Shown in pieces: positions 23,066-33,211 of a stretch of DNA of 64,000 nt (the first letter of the stretch is position 1; every line of letters begins with the position of its first letter). The stretch is from Pyrrhosoma nymphula (lineage: Eukaryota > Arthropoda > Insecta > Odonata > Coenagrionidae), in NCBI GenBank assembly GCA_963573305.1, contig OY754339.1, forward strand, positions 74,509,376 through 74,573,375, given 5' to 3'. Below the pieces are notes generated by a model. It had not been told where the DNA came from, did no database searches, and was given only the letters and a program-made list of their open reading frames with translations. A program made the position numbers and the translations under genes.

Positions 23066-23390
23066 GCTTACTTGCAGACGGCAACTTTTAAAAGAGGAAG
23101 AATGGTGCAAGTTGGAGGTGATTTCGGTGCCTGCGGGAGAGTTACTGGCTTCTACCATTTCTTGAGGACAGCTTCTTCCAAATCCTGAGGGCTGATGGTG
23201 CACCATGGCTGTTCGCAGATTCGCGGTTCGCATAGGATGTGAATGACCACCTAACCTGCGGCATGGGTGTAAACCTGCACAGAAAAAAACTGGCGTACGG
23301 CATGCTAATTTACCAAGATGGATAAGATTTCACCAAGGATTGTTGTTTGATGTTAAATGGTTTTTCACTCAATAAACATGAATTTTAAAT
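23066..23390 (+). ncRNA. candidate terminal exon with poly(A) signal
   Basis: A strong acceptor (CCTTTTCTTTTTATCTCAG) at 23065 and AATAAA at 23371-23376 followed by a GT/T-rich stretch mark a plus-strand 3' exon. The preceding exon would be 20546-20693 (donor CTC|GTAAGT). Only a 28-codon ORF (ATG 23102) is present, so it is 3' UTR or lncRNA. Confidence 0.4.
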
Positions 23391-24466
23391 TATTCACGTC
23401 CCTTGTATTTTTTTCCTGTTATTACTTGTCCCATCGTGTATAAATAATATGGTAAAGGGGGTGAGAAATGGCTTGATTTCATTTGAACTGAGTTTGCTTG
23501 CATTAACATTTTCGGAATCAAAGTTGGCTCTAGTGTAGATGGGTACATTTAATCAGCTTTTGTGTTCAAGCGATTTCTTGGCAGTCAAATGAATCTGCTC
23601 TTGGAAGGAAATGTCCGATTAAGGATTAAAATTTTAATTTCAAAGAGCCTCTGGAATAATGTCCCGTACAGTATGTCCTTGTAAGGAATAGCAACATCTT
23701 AAGCGGAAAATGTTTTACTGCAGAAAATAGTATATTAAAAAAGTTTCAAAGTACTACGCTGCATTAAAGTATAACAAAATTATAGATAATTTAATGTATT
23801 AAGTTAATAAAATGAATAATATAGTTCCCGCAGCAGATCTAATGATGCTGATTAAATTGAGCAATATTAAAGTCGAATGGCGGATGGAAATAAAAATATG
23901 TGAAAACTATGTGCGCGACAAAAGTTATTTTTGGTAACCCTCTTGCGTACGACCATGATTGAGACTGCCTCTCCTTAAAATTAAATGGTCTGATCAAGCG
24001 GCAAGTGATAAATAAGCACAGAGTCTCTGGCCGGCACTACGAACAGATTCGATTCGGCTGACCATTGACGAATTGTCAGCATCGAAATGGCCGAGTTCAT
24101 ATCTTAACTTCTCTGGCATTGAAAGTAACGAACTGCAAAAATAATTCTAAGTCCGGAGCCTCCCTCACTGATAGCGTAGAATTGCCAAGGGGTAGGCCTG
24201 CCTCGACAACCTCGGACGGTGTTTGGGCTGGCCACGGACAAAATTTTCAAAAAAACGACTAAGTCCGTGATTTTCAAATTTAAGTTGAAGTTATGACCCA
24301 CTTTAACATAAGATCCCGGGTAGCCCAGGGGATAAGAGGCAGAAACTGGTGCTGAGAGTATAAGGCATGTTACAACGAATCCTTTTGCCAGCAATCTTTT
24401 TTTCTTTTTCAAAATATTTTTCGAAATTGTAATTTTTTGAATAAACATCTCCTCATGTTGTTATAT
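23391..24466. other. no gene seen; possible SINE scrap
   Basis: Near 24310-24340 the sequence GGGTAGCCCAGGGGATAAGA resembles a tRNA A-box region, but no matching B box was found. The 114-codon minus frame over 24104-24448 has no motif. Confidence 0.3.
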
Positions 24467-24646
24467 TATATTCAGGACAACGTGAGACGTCCAGAAAATC
24501 ATAAATTATTAACAATTTTTTGTGAAACGAGCGAATTTTTTTTCCGGCGGGCCGCCCGGGCGGCCGGAAAAAATTCGCTCATTCCACAAAAATGATCAAT
24601 AATTTAAGGTTTTCTGGACGTCTCACGTCGTTCTGAACACAATATA
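24467..24646. repeat. 180-bp perfect-centre foldback with GC core
   Basis: Two arms of about 90 bp meet with no loop at 24557/24558. The centre is GGCCGCCCGGGCGGCC; the outer arms contain CGTGAGACGTCCAGAAAA and its complement TTTTCTGGACGTCTCACG. Arm identity is roughly 85-90 percent. The GC core (about 24545-24566) contrasts sharply with the AT-rich flanks. Confidence 0.8.
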
Positions 24647-26086
24647 AAAATTTGTGGATATCATTTTTATAAATATTCAGGGGGTGGGGCGGAACCTTAT
24701 AGAACTGTAGTTCATATTTTGGCCAATAGATGGCGGTTGCATTCACTATTCTCCTGAGTCGTCCACATCCCCAATTAAAAGTTATCACGTTTTCCATGTA
24801 GATGACTCTGCTAACCTCAAAGGCGATAGAAGTCAGGTTCACTGAGACTCAAAATGCGGGAAATTCAACTTGTCGAACGAAGTAACCCCTTTACTTGAAT
24901 TTTCGTCCAATAGTAATAGCGCGAAAAACAAATGAATATCGTTATAAAATAACTTCTTTTTAATGTAAGCATTTTTCGATGCTGTCAGTAAATTAAATGA
25001 CTAAACGTATAAATAATTGGGTTTAAAAAAATTGCACTATTAGCGGTAGTTTATGGAACCTCAATCCTGAATTAAATGCGAAATTTTCCCATTTCCTTCT
25101 CATCCCAAGATCCAGCAACAACTGAAGATCAATATTTTTTGACTTGATGAATAAGACTTTCCCATTAATGAAAAGCAATTTTCCATATTTTTTTCGTTTA
25201 CTACTTTTATTCTCTTAAACAGTACACAATTGATACAAATTTACGAAATAATTTACATCATTTACAATTTTTGTAAAATAGATCTCTCTCACACATTGGG
25301 ATCATCACGGATGTCACTGCTGAATTGATGTAAAAGTAATATTTTGCATGGCGATGATACCATTCCTCTTCCATCTTAAACATTCTTTATTATTATTTGC
25401 TATTTGCTTTGTTATTCTCCATATAAGACTTCAAAGCCTTTCATATTTCCACCTCAAACACGAAGATTGACAGAAAAAATTTTGCTCCAGTTGCCAGGCT
25501 TTCCATTTTCAAAACCCAAAATATTTACTTTCACAAAACATTTTACCGTAATCTATAATCATCTTTTGCTCAACGAAAATTACAGCATTTTTGTACCGAA
25601 ATACCATTTATTCACTTCGAGTTGAGAACATAACCAAGAAATAACTTTAAAACTATCTCCGTGTTTAAGCATGAGATAAAAGCTGAATCAACATTCAACA
25701 AATATTTTAATGAATGATATGAAATATATTTTATAAATTTTCATGCTATAAAAATATTTTTTTCACAAAAATAACTCAATAAAATTGGGCAAGACTGCAT
25801 TCTGACAGAAGTTTACTCAAAAAATTAACCTGCATACACCTAGAAAAGGTGTAAATCCTTATAGCAAGGAAATTTAGTAGTGACCTGTTAGTGAATTTTG
25901 CTTGAGGCTAAATCTGTCAGTCATTTTGAGAAAGTATGAACATAATACTAGTCTAGTATTGAACTTGTTTTTCTGAGAACTTCAATTAACTGAAATGACA
26001 ATCAATGCATTAAAAACTATCGCGAGAAACAAACACCAAAATTATCATTATACTGTTATCTATCGGTTAAGGTAGGTTAAAAAAAG
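24647..26086. other. no gene seen
   Basis: AT-rich sequence with many short direct AT words. No coding or RNA signal. Confidence 0.35.
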
Positions 26087-26450
26087 TCAAAATCCTTCAT
26101 ATTTTCTGATGTGCAGGGCCCTATCTAACAACACAATATTTTTTTTCTTTTTCTCCGAATACATCTTACCCTTCGTCCCTCCCATGGAAACTATATGCTT
26201 TCTTCCCCTTCCATGCTTACCCAACATCCATTCTACTATCACAACCTCTTCCCACCAACAACTTTGCCTCTCCCTAGTCCCCTCCAAAAGTTTCCTTTCT
26301 TCACCATCCATACCACACTTCTTTAAGTCTTCTTCTATATCCACCATCCTCGTCATCTTACCTTCTTCGTCTTCATCCACACCCACATCTCGAATGCCTA
26401 CAGACTACTCTCATCCTCCTTGTCGTAGAGTCTGCCCCATGCAGTGGTAA
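26087..26450 (-). pseudogene. non-LTR RT C-terminal fragment
   Basis: Minus-strand translation gives DGEERKLLEGTRERQSCWWE and GKHGRGRKHIVSMGG, a decayed version of the EERKL..RRRQK-W..V..GRGR tail seen at 44840-45330. It is a different, more diverged subfamily. Confidence 0.4.
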
Positions 26451-27439
26451 ATGTTATAATTAAGTAGGCTATACAATGGTTTCCCCACAGCTAAAATATC
26501 TGGATGCACATTGCGAAGTACGATGACAGAGTTAATCATCACATGCTCTGACTGCTTGTGTGATGAATGAACAACTGGGAGTAAAAGCACAGTACAATTC
26601 TTAAAATAATAGAAGAATACTGACCAAGGTAAGACATCTTTATTTTCCTTTAAACCCAGAACAAAATCAATGGAAGAAAGGGTATATAATAGGTAAAACC
26701 TGAAAATAACAAGTGTTTATGTAAGGACAAAAAACCCTGCATCGAAAAATGTAACCCATGTTAAAAAAGCATGACTTTCGCAGAATGGACTTTCAATCTA
26801 TTGGCAAACAGCAAGTGTTTCATTGTGCCTCTGTGCTAGGTACGTACTTTTATGGTATGCCCTAGAATGTGAATTAATAAAATGCAGTTTATTTTATTCA
26901 CAAATCACTATTAGACAATTGATGCGAATCAAGAAACACTGATTAAAAACTTATAAAAATCTCAAATAATAATTTGATTTTATCAAGGATGTGTGATTTA
27001 CATATATAAAATCATTATTTAAATTTTAAAAAAGTTAAAAATGTAAATTCTTTAATTAAAACCTTCCTCATGGCCTGCATCCTAGACGTGATGGATGGGC
27101 ATTCCAGTGACCCTAGACTGGGAGACCCATTGGGAGAACTGCAAATATTACTCCTGGTAGGCCCACCCGTAGCAGATAGATCAAAGGTTAGGAACCAGAC
27201 GAAAGGTAGTCCACATGATAATATCATGTTAAGAGTAGTGTTTGGAAAGACCGATCTCGATCTAACAAACTATCTATATCAAAGGATTCGATGGCGCCCG
27301 GCGAAGGGGGAAGCAATGCCTCCTTGGTTGTTATCACTCAAAATCCTTGCGCAACAAATGATACAAGAGCAATTACAACGGAAAAGAACACGAGAGAAAA
27401 AAAAAGGGTTTAAATATGAATGTGGAATATTAGGGTAAT
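26451..27439. other. no convincing gene; motif-free ORF at 27070-27438
   Basis: A 122-codon plus frame (27070-27438) ends just before a retroelement-like endonuclease fragment and may be part of that element's 5' region. No domain is recognisable. Confidence 0.3.
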
Positions 27440-27680
27440 CTTAAGGGAAAAGGGAACTTAAATGTGTTGAGGTTAGATGAAGTGAGATGGAAGGACAGCA
27501 GAGACTAATGAAGTGAAAGTTGATTATTTTATAGTGGGGGAGACTATAGAGTCGAATTTGAGTAATTGTGTAACTACACGGATGCACTTATAGAAGAGGC
27601 GAGGTATAGAATAGGTAATAGTCTATTAAATAAAGGCAAACTCATTTCGTTCAGAAACACTCGCCTGCAAGTAACCAATT
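27440..27680 (+). pseudogene. non-LTR endonuclease fragment, strongly decayed
   Basis: LNVLRLDEVRWKDSRD matches the LDILGLSEVRWK-type motif of CFDP2-like endonucleases, as at 10057-10300. Later parts are frameshifted. Confidence 0.4.
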
Positions 27681-27709
27681 GAAAGAAGATGGGAATGACG
27701 TGTATGAAC

Positions 27710-27850
27710 AAGAGGTGAATATTCTTCATGTTTTCTCGATTTTATATAATTTGCTTATTATTACACTTGTGATCCATCGCATTTGGTTGCTTATTCTCAA
27801 AGTTTCACCTCTATTCCTGGAGGAGTCTTAGGACCTTTCAACCCTTTGAT
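27710..27850. repeat. second copy of the 14.6-kb dispersed repeat
   Basis: Shared with 14590-14730: ATTCTTCATGTTT, GATCCATCGC(A)TTTGG, TTCTCAAAGTTTCACCTCT and CCTGGAGGAGTC, same strand. Roughly 75 percent identity by eye. Confidence 0.45.
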
Positions 27851-28789
27851 GTGAATGCGAATGATACCGAGAACGAACATCTTATGGTTCCTGTAAGGTT
27901 TTGACGCGACCAATATTTGTGTACTTTCGGGGTCATGATGTGCAAAAACTAAGAAATACAGAATATCTAAAACTGTGACTGGATAGGCCGTTTTGTTGAC
28001 TACCGAAAATATTGTGTGGCTAGGGGAGAGGATAGTGCAAGCAAATTCGAATAGTGATGCGGGGTAGGAATGCGGTGGACAGGGATGGAAAATAAGTGCG
28101 AGGGTGTGGGTTAGGAATAATATATAACCGAGAAAGAAAATGACGTGGTACTTAACTCTTTGGAACTTTGTTACTTAAGATAGGAGGACCAGAATGTTAT
28201 TAAAAATCGAGGAGTTTATAATAAAAGTTTTGTTTCTGTGATAAATCCATGTGCATCACATTTTCTTCACTCCCTTTGCCAAATTTAACATTTTTTGTGA
28301 GCTATCAACTTACTCTTTTTTGGCAGACTTGAGGTATGCTTGAATCACTGATTCTATATCTCTGCAGCCGTTCCCTTTGAACTGCATGGTATCTTGAATA
28401 ATGGCTTCAAAAATACTTAACATTAGTTCAAGAAGTTCAGGTAAGCATTTAAAAGCATAGCTATGGCTTAATAAAATCGATAAGCAGGATGATGTACCTA
28501 CCATAAAAGATGTCCACTAACACTACAGCATCTCTTAAGGTTATCTTGCCATTGTGGCCCAACCAATTTTGTATTTTCCGCTGGAGAATGTGAAAATGTC
28601 CTCAGAGTGTTGAATTTATGCTTTCAGAGACGTCCTTAGTCAAGCTTCTCTTCAGCTGTTTCCTCTGAAATAGAAAAAAATTAAAGCCAATATTTAGCCA
28701 ATAGAGCTAATATGAGGACAATTCTCCCGCTCTAAGGATGAGAAACAAAACTTAAGAGTGGATGGCACACTTTATCAATAGGTAGCAAA
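27851..28789. other. no gene seen
   Basis: No coding motif. The short minus frame at 28310-28504 is not supported by anything else. Confidence 0.3.
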
Positions 28790-29000
28790 CTGTTGGCTTC
28801 TTTTTTGAGGGATCTCGGATTAATGAACTGGTTAATTTGCTACAAGGTTTATTTGACAGGAGCTGCCCGTCCACACGTCTTTGCACTATGACGGCCAACG
28901 GCAGAGAGAGAATCATACACACAACATGGCCGTACCTCTCAACAAATTAATAACGAAATGCACAACATAGCTTAAGCAGAAGGCAGAAAGTTACACATTC
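28790..29000 (-). repeat. possible gypsy LTR
   Basis: On the minus strand, downstream of the gypsy integrase, a segment starts TGTTGTGTATGATTCTC, contains TCAAATAAACCTTG (poly(A)-signal-like) and runs toward GAGATCCCTC. Position and content fit a 3' LTR. The partner LTR was not found, so boundaries are guesses. Confidence 0.3.
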
Positions 29001-29099
29001 AGACTATAAAAAGCAAATATAAAGATACACAAATAGGTATTCAACAATCCCTTTTAATTTACTACATGCTTTTGTTGTAGCTATTCAAGCGTGGAGGTG

Positions 29100-30160
29100 G
29101 TTTCACATTCCTCATTGGCCGCAAGCTCTGGCTGTGGTGCTCTTGAGGCTGGAGGACCTTAGACCCTGCCTTGCTCTTTCCTCCACAGGGTCACCTTGAG
29201 CTGAAGGTGCGTCTCGAGCTTCAGGTCCCAAAACTTGTGGAGCAGTCAAGAGGGCGTTCTGATTGCCCTTAATCATTTTCCTCACTGGAAAAAAGATTGA
29301 TAGTGTTACCAGTGTTACCTTTGGCATTCTCCCTCCATTTCACAATATGATCAATATTTCCACTCGATCGCAACTCCCGCCCAAGATTTGTACGACTCTA
29401 GGTTCCTCAAACTCTACTATGACCCCTGGGTTCCAAGAAGGCTTCCCCTCTTTAAAATCCCTGTAATAAACTATGTCTCCTATCTAGAAATTTAGGTTGG
29501 GAGTGGTCAGTTTTGCCAGATTACCAACATTTGAAATAGCGGGATTTAATCTTTCCAATATCGACCCATGAAAGCGAGTGGTCCTTGAGCTTAGAAGTAT
29601 GCTGAGGAGCGCTCTAACCCACTCGCTGCTAGGGATTTTCCCTAAAACCCTCTATATCATTTGAACCGCACGCTCAGTTGACCCGTTGGAAGGTGGATGG
29701 AAATGGGGGGGATGAGATGGTGCCCAATGCCATTTTTCCCCAAGAAATCCTTCAACTCCTGTTCAGGAAAAGCAGGATCATTGTCCGTGACTATCAAGTC
29801 TGGCAACCCACGAGTGGCAAATCACTTACAAAGGCTTGAAATGCAAATAGAATACGAAAATGAGCCATTAGTAAAAGACTTCCACCCGTTTAGGCATCGT
29901 ATCAACACACCCCATAAAAGAATGTTCCTTAAAGGGACCTGCAAAATCCAGGTGAAGCCTGTACCATGGCTTTTCTGACATACTCCACGAAATGACTGCC
30001 GTTCTTAGGATTATTTTGAGAGAGCACAAACGTTACATTGTCTAATCATGACCTCTATATCAGTCTATTCTTGGCCACCAAGCATAGATGCGAGCCACAG
30101 CCTTAGTTTTTACTATCCCTTGAGGAGCTATAAAACGTTTGGCCACAGCACTGGGGGGCC
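29100..30160 (-). pseudogene. Ty3/gypsy integrase remnant
   Basis: Minus strand, in order and across frames: zinc-binding/linker region near 30010-30150 (KAVAR-YAWWP, C-x2-C-type AL), YRLHLDFAGPFKEHSFMG near 29910-29970, RGLPDLIVTDND near 29790-29815, KDFLGKNGIGHHLIPP near 29700-29760, and a C-terminal chromatin/SH3-like part (KPSWNPGVIVEFEEPRVVQI) near 29370-29450. These are the marks of a gypsy integrase. Several frameshifts and stops show it is dead. Confidence 0.65.
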
Positions 30161-31199
30161 TAACACCCGAGGGCCCGAGAGGTATTTATTTACCTTCCAC
30201 TTCAACACGGACACTGATGGTGGGTAGTGCTACAGCCGAGGGGGTATAAAACAGCAATGACCCTAAGATTGGGTCAGGGGTGGGCTCCGAAGAAGATACC
30301 GTGTGGGCTTGTGATATCGCTGGAAAACTCCGTGTCTCCCCGGCCCCGGAGCTGAAACTCCGGCGTAGAGATGGTCCCGGATGAGATCTCAAACAGTGCA
30401 GATTCTGCGCTACGATTCACTGCGCTGGCCACTGACTCCACCGTGAGGGTGGATGAGATGCGGAAGACCCAAGGGTATACCGACGGCGGTTTTTTTCACC
30501 CTAATGACCCTTATTGTTGCAGTAGTGGCACAGCAGTTTGGGCCGGGCAATCGTGATGTCGCGGCCCTCAGCAACGACGACACCCAGAGATGTTGGGGGA
30601 CACATGAGAGGAACGACGCTGGGACTCTTGATAGAATTGAAACACCCCGTCAGCCGCACTTTCACTACCAATGATGGCGTTCAGGTGTGTGCCGCGTGTC
30701 CGTTGGTGCTCGAAATTGCTAGCTTTCAATTTCGATGTATCAAGATTTTTGCTTTTTACTTAAACGTGCAGGGGACGACAAATTATAGCTTGAAAATCAT
30801 CTCTCCGATTGCCAGAGATATAAGATTATATTTGAATGGAAGGGCGACCTTCCCATAATGGCCGTGACGTCATTTCATCCATCGCTTCTTCCCTCTTCTT
30901 TCCGATCCATTCTAAAAGATTCCTCAAAAAGGCTTTTGTGAAGATGTTCACTTCTGCCCGAAATAAAATAGTATAAATATTTATAAAATGCCTAGAAAAA
31001 ATATCAGTCGTCACCGGGGAATTGAACCACGGGGCTTTGATCGAAGGATGAAATTACGTCAGGGGGCATTTTGCGGAAACTGAAAAAATTGCAACTTTTA
31101 ATGAATAGTTGTTTGGCAATTAGGCTTTGATGGTTCGAAGCAATTCCGTACATATATATGAACACCTTTGCAAACTTTATTTCAACGGTAATATCGAAA
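30161..31199. other. unassigned sequence between gypsy fragments
   Basis: Protease, RT and RNase H are expected between gag and integrase but are absent. The plus-strand segment 30370-30680 has a modest open frame with no motif. It may be a later insertion or rearranged junction. Confidence 0.3.
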
Positions 31200-31709
31200 A
31201 AGCATTCGGATGATAATCCCCCATTGGGTGATCCCACTCTCTGGCCTGTTCCATAGCAGTAGCACGATCTACGGTTTATTTTAAAGTGAGATCTTAGATC
31301 GTGATGGGAAACAGTTCCTCTTTTAAGGTCAAATTTTACATTCCTCTGAGGAATTGTCGCAACAGAGATTGATCTAAATTTTCGAAGCGGAAATTAGTCG
31401 CCAACTGTCATGTCCGTTTAAAAGTCTTTTACCAACTCATTTGGCCCTTGAACTCGCGCGTCGAATTTCTCGCGCTCCACCCCAACAAGTGGAGGGAATG
31501 AAATGCTTGGATAGTACATCCAATATTTCCCCGAATGTCTTAGAAGCCGGACGACCAGGAGCACAAAGTTTCTTTACCATGCTATAAGTTTGCCCACCAG
31601 TGCACGAAAGTAACTCCGCCCAATTTTGATTTTCGGAGCTTATATCATGAGCTTCAAAATAAAACTGAAGCCGCTGTTTGAATTCCTCGAACTCTTCGCC
31701 CTTCCCCAT
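31200..31709 (-). pseudogene. gypsy gag-like fragment
   Basis: MGKGEEFEEFKQRLQFYFEA then LLSCTGGQTYSMVKKLCAPG and EILDVLSKHF are typical of Ty3/gypsy gag capsids. Past a frameshift the frame reads FRFENLDQSLLRQFLRG and ATAMEQARE. It is on the same strand as the integrase 1 kb away, so the two probably belong to one element lacking its middle. Confidence 0.6.
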
Positions 31710-32084
31710 GAATATAGGACCTATACCGATTGAATGCTATGTGCACTTAAATTACCGCATTGGGTTTGGAATGGTCTTTCTAAAATTTTTTTTATAACTT
31801 CTTAAATTCGGCATACAATACTAGGCATGCCACCATTTCCCCATCTCTTTCGCTGTTATCTTCCTCCATGGAAGATAATGCGACATCGCTGCAAATAGTG
31901 AAACAAGATTTAATTAGTTGCACCAACAGAACTTGGGTTAATAGTAACACTACAACCTTAAGGTGAGCTCAGGTTATTACTACTGTGAACTAAGGTTACA
32001 CTATTGCAGTAAAATGATTGATAACACTGATATGCACCAACAAGACTAACAACAAAGCTGGTATTGAGGAGTGAAATTATGTTG
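31710..32084. other. 5' flank of the P element
   Basis: No gene. Contains the left target duplication at its end (32085-32092). Confidence 0.4.
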
Positions 32085-32092
32085 AGAAATTA
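32085..32092. repeat. left P-element target site duplication
   Basis: AGAAATTA, identical to 37767-37774. Confidence 0.9.
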
Positions 32093-32129
32093 GGTAAAGA
32101 AGAGTTAGGGTCCAGTCTGGGAGAAAATT
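32093..32129. repeat. P-element terminal inverted repeat, left
   Basis: 37 bp starting GGTAAAGAAGAGTTAG; three mismatches to the complement of 37730-37766. Confidence 0.92.
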
Positions 32130-32515
32130 TTTTGTGAGAAACATAGAAAAGTGAAGGGTATCAGTGAAATGTGAAAGGAAAGTGAAAGGATTGCGCATTT
32201 CATAAATGTAAGAAAGAAAGTCGTGAGATTCTTAGTTTTTGAGAAAATAAATGTTGAAAATGACCAAATTCGCGTATTTTTGGTGATATTTTGACGCCAT
32301 ATTGCGAGATTTTCTGAAGTCCCGGTAGAGGGATACGGACTAATTTCACGTCTGAAAGATCACATACCTAATAACGTTGCGGGGGTTGCGGGTCTGAGGA
32401 GTGGAACAGGGGTACTAGGGTGGGACTGTACGCGACCTCAAAAAGGCCATTTCCGAACGGAAAGATAGGTTATTTGGCGGATAGTTACGTTTTATTTTCA
32501 CGAATACCCTTTTAA

Positions 32516-32550
32516 ACCAACGGGGCGGCCCTGCGGGCCGCCCCGTTGGT
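32516..32550. repeat. GC-rich 16-bp perfect stem inside the P element
   Basis: ACCAACGGGGCGGCCC (32516-32531), a 3-nt loop, then GGGCCGCCCCGTTGGT (32535-32550). It lies between the left TIR and the 3' end of the transposase gene, in otherwise AT-rich DNA. Confidence 0.85.
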
Positions 32551-33211
32551 GATTATACAACCCACCCCAATGGTGATTGCTTTGCGTAAAATTATGGCGA
32601 GAGGAGAGTTGGTGATGAATTTTCCGTTTGGAGGAAGTGGAATGAGGTACCTTCAAAGATTATAGGATAGCTCCGAGAGGATACCCGTCCCTCTTGAGTG
32701 TGATAAAGCCATCGAAAAGCGGGAATAGTCAGCCGTGTCCGTCTCAACGTTAATTTCGATGTTACAAATTCGGCGACGCCGCGCCCCTTTTCCAGTGACG
32801 GCAAAGAGATGAACTAAACTCGCGGCAAATTTAAATAGGTGGCTTATTTTCTCCCGTGGCCTCCTATTGTAACGTCTTGATAATAAGTCAACGTTTACTA
32901 ATCCTCTCATCGAGAAGAAGGAACATGCAACCTCCTACCTCTTCACCATTGTTCTCCATGCTGGTTCCCCCACCTCTACCCCCGTAACTTCCTTCCCTGA
33001 CCTGAGAAGGAAAATCGGTCGGAGCTGAAATTGAACATTGTGGAATAGAACGAAGTGTTTTTATTTGATTGCAATGAATAACTTCCACGAAGTAAACTTA
33101 ACAACCATTGACTTTATTAATATTTCAAGTTAATATCAATAAATTACCATAGTGTAAAGAATAAACAAAAAAACAAATAAAATAATATACAAAACTCAAA
33201 CAAAGGTTGGG

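Noticed and set aside
32592..33088. Second gene in the P-element 3' region
   Set aside because: Short overlapping minus frames without motif, downstream of the transposase stop.
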